From positions 1,561,501 through 1,625,500 of the forward strand of contig CP038106.1 of the NCBI GenBank assembly GCA_004519485.1: a stretch of DNA of 64,000 nucleotides, read 5' to 3'. Shown here piece after piece: positions 1 to 10,862 of this stretch. The notes under the pieces were generated by a model. It had not been told where the DNA came from, ran no database searches, and was given only the letters and a program-made list of their open reading frames with translations. A program made the position numbers and the translations under genes. Numbering within the stretch: the stretch's first letter is position 1; every line of letters begins with the position of its first letter. Source of the DNA: Nannochloropsis oceanica (Eukaryota; Sar; Eustigmatophyceae; Eustigmatales; Monodopsidaceae).

Positions 1-7
1 CACAAGA

Positions 8-626
8 TTAGGGATCGAGCAGGTCTAAACGCTTTGGCCGTACCTGGTCGAAGTTGGTAACTGCCCGTTTCCCGCACTTTTTAATCACCGCCGCATCGTA
101 GGCTTTGGCCGCATCAACCTCCAAGTCATAATACCCGATGTGCTTCTTCTTCCCATGCTGGTATATATGCACCTCCCATTTTTCACGGGCTTTTATGTAG
201 CACACGCCTTTATACATACTCATCTTACTATGCCGCATGCTGCCTCCTCCGATGTTTCGATTGATTGGTGCGCCCGTGGTGCCCTTGGGTTGGATGGAGG
301 AGATGGAGGAGGAGGAGGAATAGTGCGATTCTTGAGACTGCTCCTGTTGCGATGAAGAGGGGGAAAAGACCGAGGTGGAAGACGTCCTTGGCATCATTGT
401 TAAGGCGGACCTTCCGCCATCTCCTCCTCCTTCGCCACCGCCGCCTCCATTTCCTCCTCCCTGATACTGTTGATGCTGGTGCTGCTGCTGCCGTTGAAGG
501 GGATAGGTACCTGCGTTCTGCTCCCTTTGATACCTGTCTTCCTCCTCCTCGTCATCAGTCTGGTTGTCCCTCTCGTCCAATGCGTCGTCGTCAATGTCCT
601 CGTCCAAATCATCATCCTCCCGCTGT

Positions 627-668
<42 letters not shown>

Positions 669-1336
669 GGGTGCTGCTGCTGCTGCGGGTGCTGCTGCTG
701 CTGCTGTTGCTGGTGCTGCGGGAGTTGATGCTGCTGTTCCTTTTGTCCCTCAGCATCCCCAGAGAGATCCGGATCTACAGTTCTCGGAGACAGATGATGA
801 AAGAAGGGCGAGGAAGCGAGTGAGGTTGTGGAGGTGGAGGGAGTGGCTATGCCGGTGTCGATAGCCGTGGCAGCATCAGTGTCCACCGTCACAGGGAGGG
901 ATGCGAGCTTGCCTGCGGTTTGTGCTGCGTCATCTTTCATCTTCGATGACGAGGTCAAACCCTCCGTATCTCTCGAGGGCTCGTGTAGCGTTGCGGTAGA
1001 TGCCAACCCGGACATGCACGTGCTGCTGCTGCTTGTGACAAAGTTACTCGGACTTTTCCCAGGCACGACACTCGTTGTGGCGGGCACCGTCTGCAGAAGG
1101 GGCGTCTTATCTGCCCGGAAGCGGGGTGGGAACTTGAGGGGCATCACATGCGGAGGCGCAGACAAACGGACGGGAGGGGGTGTCAAGCCAGGAGGGACTG
1201 GCTGCTGCTGATCTTTTCCTGCATCCTGCGTCGGCTGCTCATGTTGCTGTTGCTGTTGCTGCTGCTGCTGGTGTGCCTGTGCCTGCGGCGGATCCTCTGG
1301 GGGCGGTCGCGGTGGCTGCTGCGAGACCAGATCCAT
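8..1336 (-). CDS. AP2/ERF-domain transcription factor
   Basis: This is a predicted nuclear DNA-binding protein of 442 residues in a single exon. The only recognisable fold is one AP2 domain close to the C-terminus (about residues 372-430), beginning YKGVCYIKAREKWEVHIYQ and continuing through the typical IGYYDLEVDAAKAYDAA stretch of strand plus helix. The rest is low complexity: long polyglutamine tracts (CTG runs on the plus strand near 630-715), an acidic DDDLDEDIDDD block, and Gly and Ser runs, as in activation domains. The ATG at 1336 is the first in frame; the frame stays open upstream to 1441 but has no ATG there. The domain call is firm. Target genes and role cannot be read from sequence. 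It is head-to-head with the chitobiase gene. Confidence 0.85.
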
Positions 1337-1684
1337 GTCTTTGGCCGGGCTGTGATGTTGGTTGTGAAATAAGGTGTTGTGGGTCAATTTTCCAAACGAA
1401 AATCTGTCTGGGGCTCCCAGACAGGGAGGGGCTTCTAGCACGTCGGCCGTGAGACACCGGCCCGGTGTTTGTTGATATTGATACTAAACATTTATATTCG
1501 CGGATGGAATATCATAAAATGATTCACCATCACACAGATGCACACACAACGAACAGTAAAGGGGACAGTGAAAAGCATCCTCTCGATCCCCGCATTGCGT
1601 GGCTGCTGCTAAGCTTCCCGTGCTTTCCTCGTCTTCGGGAGCTCCCCTTCAACCCTGCCATCACACACCGCACTACACCGTCCC
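1337..1684. promoter_or_regulatory. Divergent intergenic region between AP2 and chitobiase genes
   Basis: About 350 bases separate two head-to-head start codons, so both promoters and 5' UTRs must lie here or overlap the genes. I see no clear TATA box or repeated operator-like motif. Confidence 0.4.
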
Positions 1685-3659
1685 ATGGCTACAAACCATC
1701 CGCGGCGGCACTACCGTCGCCCGCTGCTTTTCCACCTGTCTCTTCAATTCGCCCTTGCCTTTGTTACTGCCGCGGCCGCAGCCTCCCCTGGTAGCCCTTC
1801 CCCCTGTCCGTGCGAGAACACCACGCTTTGCCAGCCTATCCAAGGCCAGCGGGCCAAGGAAGTCTACGGCTTTCGGGACGGAGACCCCAACAACACCAAG
1901 TACGAGACTTACGACTGGGACGTAGTCAGTACCGTGGCCTGGACACCGGTGCCTCAATTGGTCTGCCATGCCCACGCTCGGGGTGCGCGCGTGGTAAGTC
2001 AGGGTGTTGACGTGCCGTCTTGTTATAATTCAAAAATCTCACGGGGGGACTTTGTGTGGTTTTGGGGGACGGGGAGACAGGGGTTTCTGCTTGTAATTGA
2101 GATGCCCACCCTTATTCTCGGCGACTGGTACAAGGGGCCCCTGGTAGGCTGTGGTATTGCGTCGAGTTTGTGGACGAGACGGAAAGAAGAGTGCTGCGAG
2201 GGGTTGCTTGGTTGTCGTCCGCACCCCGAGGAAAACGTGACCGGTATATGTAGCCCTTTTTCTGTGTAACCTGAATACCACACGAGCCTTGGTACAAAAT
2301 GGTCAATGAGCTTAGTGTTACGATTGCGAGTACTTTCGTGGTTTTGATTGTTTGTTGCCCTCATTGTCAAACATCACGGAGCCCTTGGATTGGTGCGGAC
2401 AGAGAAGCGAGTGCATGATGAATCAGAATCAATAGGGTGCAACCCTCACCGCTCATCACCGCAGAAGAGCGTGTCACCACCTCGTTCTTTCTTCCACCTC
2501 ACCCTCTGTCTCCCTCCTTCCCTCCTTACCCGCTATACCCCCCATATAGATCATGGCCCCCCCAAACCCCCTTCCCATCTCCGCCTCCGATGACGCCACC
2601 GCCCGGGCCATCTGGATCACCAACACCGTCAATCAAATCCAATCCCAGTTTCTCGACGGCATGGTTTTTGATTTTGAGGGACCCCTGCTGCCTAGTGACC
2701 CGATGAATGTTAATTACGTCTTGCTGGTGAATGAGACAAGAGCGGCGTTACACGCGGCCGTGCCAGGCTCTCAGGTGGGCGTGTGTTTGGCTTGGAACCC
2801 CCACGGCGTCGATGGACGGTACTACGACAATCTAAACCTGATGAAGGCGGCCGACTTGGCCTACATCATGAGCTATGACACACGGTCACAAATTCTCGGT
2901 CAGTGCATCGCAAGTGCCAACGCCGCCTTGCCGGCAACGAGGTGGGGACTTGAAGAGTACCTTACCCTTGGGGCAGATCCGCAAAAAATGATTCTGGGCG
3001 TTCCGTGGTACGGATATGATTATACGTGTGTGGGAGGAGGGAAAGGAAGAAGGGGGGGGAATGGAACGACGCGTCATTTTGGCGAGCGTGGGGATGAAAC
3101 TGGGTCCCCGGCTCTGGCCATGATGTTGGAAATGAAGAGGGAGGAGGAGGAGGAGGAGGAGTGGGAGGAGGAGAAGCAGGAGGAGGAGGAGGAGGAGGGG
3201 AATGAAGAGATTAATCCTCTGGATGTAAACTGCCCGATAGCCATGGTGCCCTTCCGAGGTGTGGGCTGCTCTGATGCCGCCGGTGTCCAAGTACCCTATT
3301 CCATCATACAGGAGCGGTTGGTCGCGGGTAAGACGGCCACGGGTCGGATGTGGGACGCATACATGCAAACGCCTTTCTACAACTATATAGACGAAGGGGA
3401 TGGGAGCCTGCACCAGGTGCATTACGATGACGCGGAATCCCTGCGGTTGAAGTATGGCGTGGCGCGAGAGCTGGGATTGCGGGGAGTGGGACCCTATACG
3501 TTTGATGACTTACCCGGGGTTGGAGAGGGAGGGAAGGAGGGGGAGGAGGCGGCAAGGGGAATGTGGGAGGCATTGAGGGCTTTCACAGACGAGGAAGAAG
3601 AGCAGGGGAAGGAGCGGAAGGGGGAGAGGAAGAGGGGGTTGAGGAAGGGAGGAGGGTGA
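1685..3659 (+). CDS. CTBS: Di-N-acetylchitobiase-like glycosyl hydrolase (GH18)
   Basis: Two exons, 1685..1993 and 2550..3659 (GT..AG, phase 0), give 472 residues. In the known family this lysosomal exo-enzyme splits the chitobiose core of N-glycans. A signal peptide of about 33 residues ends in AAAAASP. Residues 139-146 read DGMVFDFE, the GH18 catalytic strand: the acid Glu146 and Asp144 are kept, but position 142 is Val where animal chitobiases have Asn and other GH18 enzymes Asp. Further family blocks are VPWYGYDYTC, VPFRGVGCSDAAGVQVPY and the C-terminal LRGVGPYTFDD. Between the cysteines of YDYTC and VNCPIAMVPF lies an extra stretch of about 60 residues, mostly Glu, absent from animal enzymes. 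The C-terminal tail is also Glu/Lys-rich. Confidence 0.9.
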
Positions 3660-3947
3660 GGGAGGAAGTGTATAAGCACATGTTCAGTACAAAATCCAAA
3701 ACACAAAGACTTGATACATAGAAGGGGACACAAAAATAAGACGGAAAAAGCAGAGAGGTATAATGCGGTGAAACTTAGAAGGTGCGTTTTCGGCGTTCAC
3801 CTGCCAATTTCTTCTACTTCTTGTTCTTCTCCATTTCCTTCTCCTTCTTTGCACATGTCACTGTATGCAAGTATTGCTGTACACCCTCTCTACAATCCCG
3901 TCTTTTTTACCTTTCAATCCCATTTTCCCCTTTCTACCTCCTGTCTC
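3660..3947. other. Convergent 3' spacer
   Basis: The 288 bases between the stop codons of the chitobiase and RBM5-like genes hold only 3' UTR-like, pyrimidine-rich sequence. No feature was recognised. Confidence 0.5.
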
Positions 3948-4810
3948 TCACTCCACCTTTCCCCCGACCGATTCGTACCTTGCCCGCATCATCGCCTTCT
4001 GCACCTCTTTCGAATCGTACACCTCCCTCGCCGACGGCCTCCTCCCCCCTCCCCTCCTCCCCTCCAGCCCTCCGCCACCAGCACCCACCCCACTCTTGCT
4101 CCCTGACAAGAGCGCCTGGTCTGCTCGTACAGGCTCCGTGATCCCCCCCTTATCCCTTCCCAGGCCCTCCCCCTCCTTCCAGCCTAACGACCTCAGCATT
4201 TGATGTCCCACATTCCCCTCTCCCAATGGTTTGTCCACCCCTGCCGTCTCCACATCCGTCTTCCTCCTCTCTGCGTCCCTGCTTTCTTCCTTCCTTTGGT
4301 CTCGGTCTCGGTCTCGGTCGTCTCGCCGCCGCTCCCTCTCACGTCCTCCTCCTCGCCCTCCTCCCCTCCCTCGATCCCGTCCTTCTCCCTCCTTTAGACT
4401 CTTGGGTCTATCGTCCTGTCCGTACAATTGTCTCCTCTCCTCCGCCCGATCTCGATACTGCTGCTGCTGCTGTAGCATCACGCCTTCCGCCAATTGTTTG
4501 GCCAGATTTTCAGCGTGAAGGGCGCTTTTGGCCTCGTGTTTTCGCCACTGGTCCCACGAGTTGAATGCACGTCTACACAACAGACAGACAGGCTCGCCAT
4601 TGACTTCTCCGACTATCTGGGAGGGAGGGAGGGAGGGAGGGAGGGAGGGAGGGAGGGAGGGAAGGGGGGGGGCAGGCACGCTTTTGGTGCTGGTGCTGGT
4701 GGACGAGGCGCTGACAGGGAGGAAGGCATCATTGCTGAGCGAGGGGAGGAAGCTTCGGCTGGCGGTGTTGCCGCTGCTACTACTATCACTTCTCCCATCA
4801 CTGCCATTGC

Positions 4811-4867
<57 letters not shown>

Positions 4868-7301
4868 CGTCCCTTAGAGGCTCCAACTCCTCCTGCCCTT
4901 CGCCCTTCTGCTCCTGCTCCTCCTGCTCCTCGTCCTCAGCACCCATCCATGCCCCTCCGGAGGGCCTCGATCCACTCCCTCCACCCGCCGTCGTCTTTGG
5001 CTTGAGAGCGATCTTAACAGTCTTCCTGGGAAGCTGCACATCTTTCTCCTTGCGCTCCTCCCCCTTTACTCCCATCTCCCCGTTACCTCCCTCCAAATTG
5101 ACTCCAATTTCTCCTCGCTGAGACGGCCGCTGTTTCAGCTCCTGACAAGGCTGCTGCTCCTGCCCCTGTTCCTCTCTGTCTCTACCCCCCTTTCCAGGAA
5201 TCGGCGGCACAAACATCACCCACTGCCCTCCCCTTCCCCCTCCCCCTTCCTCCCTCCCTCCCTCCCTCCCCTCCCACCTGAAATAAGCCTGTTTCCCCAC
5301 GGAGTAATACAGTTTGCTCACCGGGTCGTGGAAAAATCCCGAGCCCCCCTCCCAAAAAAACCCGCTTGCCACATCGTAGGTGTAAGCACCTCCACCGTCC
5401 TCGAAAGTCGGGGGCCACTCCGGCCGTTGTTTTGCTGGTGCTGCTGGTGCTGCTGGTGCTGGTGCTACTGCTGGTGCTACTGCTGGTGCTGCTGCTGGTG
5501 CCGATCGTCGAGGTGGACGGCCTAAAGCCCCATTATTATTGGTCACTGGTGGTCGCACGGAGGCTGGAGGAGCGCCAGAGAGGGAGGGAGGAAGGGGGAG
5601 GGGAAGAGGAGGAGGGAAGCCCGGGGGATAGCCAGATGCCGGAGGGAGGGGGAGAGGTAATGACATGCCGTGCACTGACGGCGGTGGCGGCGGCTGCTGC
5701 TGCTGCTGCTGCTGTAGTGGTGCTGATGAGTGCAGGGGCAGCTGCGGTAATTGTTGAGCCCCATCGACGAGAAACATCGACCCTCCGGCCAAGGAAGCGA
5801 ACGTATCAGTTGCAAATGCAACCCGGACCGTCCTCCCCTCCACGACTACGCCTACCCCCCCCCCTCCCTGACTCACACCCCTCTTACTCTCTCTGACGAG
5901 GAAAGATGCCCCGTCCACGTCGCTCATTTCCACGACACACGTCCCTTTGCTGGCCCCCCCTCTGCTGCTGTCCCGGCCCAAAGAACAAGCGGTAACACAT
6001 ACCCCATACCCTCCCTGCAGCGCCTGCACGACAGACGCCTCGTTGGAGTGGATCGGCAACCCCTTCATTATGAGTGTGCGACACGGAATCTCACTCTCAT
6101 CTGCGTGGGCCCGCCTGGCCTGCCTGCCCTCTTCCTCGTAGAGATGGGGAGGGTACAGAGCATCAGTGCCCTTTGGGTGCTTGCACTGACAACAATCTTC
6201 CCGTCGACCGTAATTCAATTTATGGCATTTCCCACAAACCCAGTCCTTGTCCCTCGACTTTCTGTGGGCCCGCAGCTGATTCTCCTCTTCCCTCTTCCAT
6301 TTCCCTCCCTCCTTCTCGCCCTTCCCTCCTCCCCACCCCCCTCCCGCGAGGGGCAAGGCAGCACGTGAGGGAGGGCCCGAAGGAGGAGGGGGCACACAGT
6401 ACTCCATGGTTGCCATGTTATAATCGATCATAATGGGCCGCCGCCCCCCTCTACTTTCCCGTCCTCCGCCTCCTCCTCCGCCTCCTCCATGCGCCGCCAT
6501 CAACGCTTGGGTGTGGTCGGTGGAGTAAAACTCCGCCACTGCACACTGCGTCTTCCTTTCTTTTTCTCCTTCCTCTCCCCCCCCCCTCCCCACTCTTTCC
6601 CCTATTCCTCCCCAATCTTCCTCCTCAGCAGAGGGAAAGAGGGAGACCTGCCCAGGATAGAAGCGGGCAACCGCCTCTTTGACCATCTCCTCCGTCGTGC
6701 TGGCAGTGAGGTCTCGCAATAGTATGGCAGTCGTGGGCAAGGCGGATGGCACGGGCAAGGGCCGTAATGGTGGGAGTGGACGAGGACGAGAACCTCTTCG
6801 TTCTTGAGGTTCAATGCTCTTGCCCTTGACGAAGCCGACGAACTTTTCCTTGTCCAGCTCTCGGTATCTTCTGTCATGGTCTTGGCCTCGATCATACGAT
6901 CGGTCGCGTCGCCGGTCCGGGGGGGAACGGCCCCGGCGCTGCCCCTGATACTGTGTTCGGTTCTTGCTCCACCGGTCGAAAGCCTGCCGAGGGCTGCGGC
7001 TCCGACTCCGGCTGCGTTTCCGGGACGAAGAGGAGGAGTAGGAGTAGGAGGAGGAGTGCCTGTGGGTTGCAAAGAGGAAGGACAGGAGAAGGATGAGGGT
7101 GCGCGCGGAGCTGGGAAAAAAGGCCAGTCTAACTTCAAGAGGACTAAGATTTTGTAGCATACCTTGCTATATCGACATGCATATTTCTACTTATTTCCTT
7201 ATGGGGGCAACATTAACTCTCGAGGGAGGGTACAGACAGGAGGCAGTAGAAAGAAGGGACCAAAGAGCTAATTGGGATGGACAAACTTACTTGGAACTCA
7301 T
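3948..7301 (-). CDS. RBM5/RBM10-like: RBM5/RBM10-type RNA-binding splicing regulator
   Basis: Two exons on the minus strand, 7301..7291 and 7059..3948, encode 1040 residues. The 11-base first exon reads ATG AGT TCC AA; it joins in phase at a strong acceptor (cccacag) to give MSSKHSSSYSY followed by an RS-rich region. A hydrophobic stretch that would precede it in an unspliced frame is intronic. Domains in order: RS region, a degenerate RRM (TTAILLRDLTAS), a RanBP2-type zinc finger (DWVCGKCHKLNYGRREDCCQC), a second RRM (CRTLIMKGLPIHSNEASVV), an OCRE domain (GFFWEGGSGFFHDPVSKLYY), a C2H2 finger (CLLCRRAFNSWDQWRKHE), a G-patch (GHQMLRSLGWKEGEGLGRDK) and the terminal REVYDSKEVQKAMMRARY motif. This is the full RBM5/RBM10 layout. 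Known members act in 3' splice-site choice in early spliceosomes. Polyglutamine and polyproline inserts are lineage-specific. Confidence 0.92.
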
Positions 7302-7629
7302 CCCCCAGGCGGCCGAGGCCTTGGAAACAGCGGAGCAATACCTGTGTGCTGTGGTGGGCTCGTTGAGGCTACAGCGAGAAAGCAAGCAGTAAATAACATA
7401 GTAGCGCAACCCCAGCCGACCTCCCCTTCTTTCATGTATCGTCCAATCCCAGCCCGAGCAGTAAGGCCACTGAGCATATCCACAAGGAGTTCATCGTTCT
7501 ATTTTTACGAGTAACCTTCGGGTTTTGTCCATGAGCGAAATGCAGCCCCCTCCCTCAACAGGAACGGAAGCTGGCGGAGAAATGGACTAGTAAAGTAGTT
7601 GTCAATTAATTCAATTAATCGACGGGATT

Positions 7630-8018
7630 CCTCGGACAAGTGGCCTTTGCAAGAGCATTGCTTCACCGCGCACCATCTATCGGCACTAGACTCATTAAAA
7701 CAAGATTGTATCATGACTTGGCCTACAGAAATACTCAGTCGATGGTCACTGAGTGGCGCTACTCAGTGATTAGGCAAAGACCGAGTGTTTGACATGATGT
7801 ACAGATTCGCCAACCCGCCGTTGTGCCTGTTTGTGATACTGCTCCTTCTGTAGAAATCAGTCGGTCATACAATATTTGCGTGCATGAACTGTCCAAGACT
7901 GTACTTTTGTCGTGTCATACATGTACAATGTGCATTGATACATTGCTGGTCAAGGTTGTACGGGGAATTGTGCACTAGAGCATGAACAAAGGCCCTGGGA
8001 AAAAGCAACATGGTCCGG
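7630..8018 (+). repeat. Direct repeat, copy A (about 389 bp)
   Basis: Copy A shares with copy B (8496-8876) long nearly identical blocks, for example GACCGAGTGTTTGACAT, AACCCGCCGTTGTGCCTGTT and GAGCATGAACAAAGGCCCTG, in the same order and orientation. Small indels and substitutions show that the copies are not recent. No open frame is shared, so this is non-coding repeat DNA. It could be terminal repeats of a small decayed element or a local duplication. Confidence 0.8.
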
Positions 8019-8495
8019 ACCTCTGGTTTCGTCGAGTACCCCCAACCCCTTCTTAACGTTTTTTAGTTCCTGCAGGATCGAACTCCTGCCACCCTTAGCA
8101 GAAAAGGGGTGCACGAAATTGATTTGGCACCTAAAAATCAAAAATTAGACAGGTCTCAACAAGACAGACATATTTTATGACCGGAGTGGTGTGAAAATAT
8201 TTTTTGGCCCGTATTTTGGGGTCAGGAAGAATGCCTGCCCCCCCAAGGGGTTTCGTTCATTCATTCGCTTTTTCCTTTTTGGCGGATTCATGCTTGCCAT
8301 GCCAAAGGACAATCTATGGGGTGGTGGCATCGTCCAACTCGTCTGTTGCTGACATATTCCCAAATTATAGTTGCCTCCCCCCTCGGGAGATGACACAAAT
8401 TGCAGGTGAGAATCAATGCGTGCACGGCGTGCGCACACGCACGCACGTCAATCAGTGCACTCCAAGTGCATGCACGATGCACGTACCCAGCGCTG

Positions 8496-8876
8496 CCTCG
8501 GACACATGGCCTTTGGCAGACAATTTCTCCACTACACATAGCCTAATTACATAAGGGTCATGCAGTTACAAAACATCACATGCTTGTACATAGCAATACT
8601 CAGTCGATGGCCATTGAGTAGCGTGATTGGATAAAGACCGAGTGTTTGACATAATGTACAGATTCGCTAACCCGCCGTTGTGCCTGTTTGTAATGTTGTT
8701 CCTTGTGTAGAAATCACTCGGTCATACAATATTTACGTGCATGAACTGTCCAAGACTGGTTTTTGGTCGTATACTGCATGTACAATGTGCATTGATACAT
8801 TGCTGGTGAGGGATGTGTGGCTAATTGTGCACTAGAGCATGAACAAAGGCCCTGGGAAAAAGCAAAATGGTCCGGA
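8496..8876 (+). repeat. Direct repeat, copy B (about 381 bp)
   Basis: This is the second copy, offset about 860 bases from copy A. The shared tract begins at CCTCGGACA and ends just after GGAAAAAGCAAAATGGTCCG. About 478 unrelated bases separate the copies. The end of copy B is within 160 bases of the hydrolase start codon, so it may contribute to that promoter or 5' UTR. Confidence 0.8.
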
Positions 8877-9031
8877 AATCGGCAGTGGTAATTCGTCGAT
8901 GTTTTTCCCTTTCCTTCATCAGCCATTGTTTTATTTGGTCTCTGTGAAGACAATCACTCATCATCGTCATCCTCCACTTTCTCTCGCTTTCAGCACAGCG
9001 ACACAGGAGGCGGACACAAGGGGCACTAGCC

Positions 9032-10421
9032 ATGTCGCGACAGCAGCAGGAACAGCTGCAAGACCACCACCACCACCGCCATCATCACCCCGCGGCGCAC
9101 ACGATCGACCCCAACGCACCTCCGGACCAACCCAGCGTCCAGATATACTTCTTCTCCGGGAACCCATGTAAGAGATATGGATAGAGGAGGGAGAATGGCA
9201 TGGATGAAGAGGAAATTGTATGCCTTCTAGCCAATATACAGAGGCACTTGTCTGTCATTCTCTTTCTCACACGCCCCTCCCTTCCCTCCCCACCGATCTC
9301 CCCGTCATACCGCGCTCCCGATTCCCCTCCCGCCCTTTCCCACACGGACTCAGACGTGTACGCACTGTACGACAACCTTCTGTCCCTCCTTCAAACCCGA
9401 GGACAAACCAAAGGTCATCGCATCTCCACCCTCCTCGTCACCTACCCCCCACTCCCCGACGCCCTGCTTGCCGATCCCCAAGCCGCCTTTGCACACATCG
9501 CCAGCGACGTACAGCAGCAAATCTGGACCTACGAACGCGCGCGTCCCTCTCCCTCACCTTCTCACACCCTCTTGGTCGGGCACTCTTTCGGGGCCTACAT
9601 CGCCAACCTCCTCCTCCCCCACCTGACGCCGTCCCCCGCCGCCTCCATCTACCTCTTCCCCTTCCTCTCCGAACCGACCTGGCGAGGCAAACTTCAACTT
9701 GCGCTCGCGGATCAGGCCTACCGCCAAACGCCCCTCCTAGGCCGGGCCCTTCATGGGATGACCACTCGGCTCTTCGATTGGCTCCTTTACTTCGTTTCCT
9801 CCCCAGCCAAGCGGCGTAACCTCCCCCCACGCACGGACCCAGCCACGCTCCACGCCATCTTGCGGGTCGCGGCGTGTGAGCGGGCGGAAATTGGGGGAAA
9901 AGGGCCGGACTTATCGCATGTCGACATGCACGGGGAGAAGCACGGGAGCAAGCCGTATTTGGTGTACACGGAGGGGGACGAGTGGAGGTGGGTGTGGGAG
10001 GGAGGGAGGAAGGGATGGAGGGAGGGAGGGAGGGAGGAAGGGGTATGTAGACCCGGGTCAATGAGGCGTAGTTCTGCAGGAGACAGGTGAACAGTCTTTC
10101 CTTCAACATCTTCCCCCCGTGTCTTATTGCCTCCCGCCGGGGCAGGTAACATCGCTCGTTCTCCTTGCATTGCCTTGTCCTCCATGCCACACTCACTCAC
10201 CTATATTACCGGCTGACCGCCCCCCCCCCCCCCACAGCCCGAGATACGTCTGGGACGCCTGGCCGGAGGAAAGGAGGGTGGATATGAGTCACATCCCTCA
10301 TGCCTTCCCGTGCCAGGAGGCGCACGACGAGGAGGTGTGTGAAACCGTGCTGGACATCGTGGGGAGGGTGGTGAGGGGGGAGGAGAGTGAAGGCGGCGTG
10401 AAGGAGAGGGCCAAGTTGTAG
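9032..10421 (+). CDS. LDAH-like: Lipid-droplet-associated hydrolase (LDAH)-like alpha/beta hydrolase
   Basis: Three exons, 9032..9167, 9354..9987 and 10238..10421, join in phase to 317 residues. Family landmarks are IYFFSGNP (the oxyanion-side IPGNPG block of LDAH, here GNPY across the first splice junction), the nucleophile elbow VGHSFGAY with Ser123, and a C-terminal DEWSPRYVWD segment formed across the second junction that matches the DHWCP region holding the acid. A terminal HIPHAFPC supplies the likely catalytic His. Known family members sit on lipid droplets and act on sterol esters or influence neutral lipid storage; the substrate here is unknown. The N-terminus is His/Gln-rich. Intron 2 carries GGGA repeats right after the donor and a C-run before the acceptor. 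Confidence 0.82.
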
Positions 10422-10862
10422 ATTTGTTGAGGAGAGATAGGGAGGAGGGGGGAGGAGGGTAAAGGACTGAGGCAGATGGAGATGGAACAGAGACTGGAAA
10501 GGGGGAAGAGGAGGAAAAGAAACATAGGGTTTGACTGGACAGAGTGGATGGACAGGCAGCCGAGACAAGTCTCCCCTACTCCATCTCCTTCTTCTGCTTC
10601 CTCTTGTCTTTCTCATTTCGTCTACTTTTTTTCATTTCTTCGACTTCTGCGTCTTTTGCCGTCCTTCTTCCTTTGTTCGTTTGTTCCTACAAGAATTTAC
10701 ATCCCACTTGTTCCCTCGCTTCTCCTCTCTCTCTTGCTCCCTCCCTTTACAACCAAGGTCCCTCCCCCCTCTACCTTTGAAGCATAGGAGGATGGAGGGG
10801 AGGGAGGGAGGCAGGCAGAGAGGGAGGGAGGGAGGGAGGGAAGGCATTCTGACCGTGTTTCA
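10422..10862. other. Convergent 3' spacer, low complexity
   Basis: Between two converging stop codons lies purine/pyrimidine-biased 3' UTR-like sequence. It includes a GGGAGGGA run at about 10798-10845 and a pyrimidine-rich stretch at 10560-10790. No gene is seen. Confidence 0.5.

Larger units (their letters stand above)
7302..9031. other. Divergent intergenic region carrying a direct repeat pair
   Basis: About 1.7 kb lies between the RBM5-like start codon and the hydrolase start codon. It contains no convincing coding frame. Two diverged copies of a repeat of about 385 bases fill nearly half of it (annotated separately). The bases between the copies contain short CA/CG-rich runs (around 8418-8490). 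Confidence 0.6.

Noticed and set aside
140-1211. Plus-strand Leu/Ala-rich frames over the AP2 gene
   Set aside because: They are translations of CTG repeats antisense to the polyglutamine codons and contain no domain.
7060-7160. Hydrophobic N-terminus for the RBM5-like protein
   Set aside because: The stretch ends in a textbook pyrimidine tract and CAG acceptor; a GTAAGT donor at 7290 restores an RS-type start with exact phase.
8060-8110. tRNA-like T-arm (GAGTTCGATCCTGC on the minus strand)
   Set aside because: The stem does not pair around a seven-base T loop, and no matching anticodon arm or acceptor stem is present.
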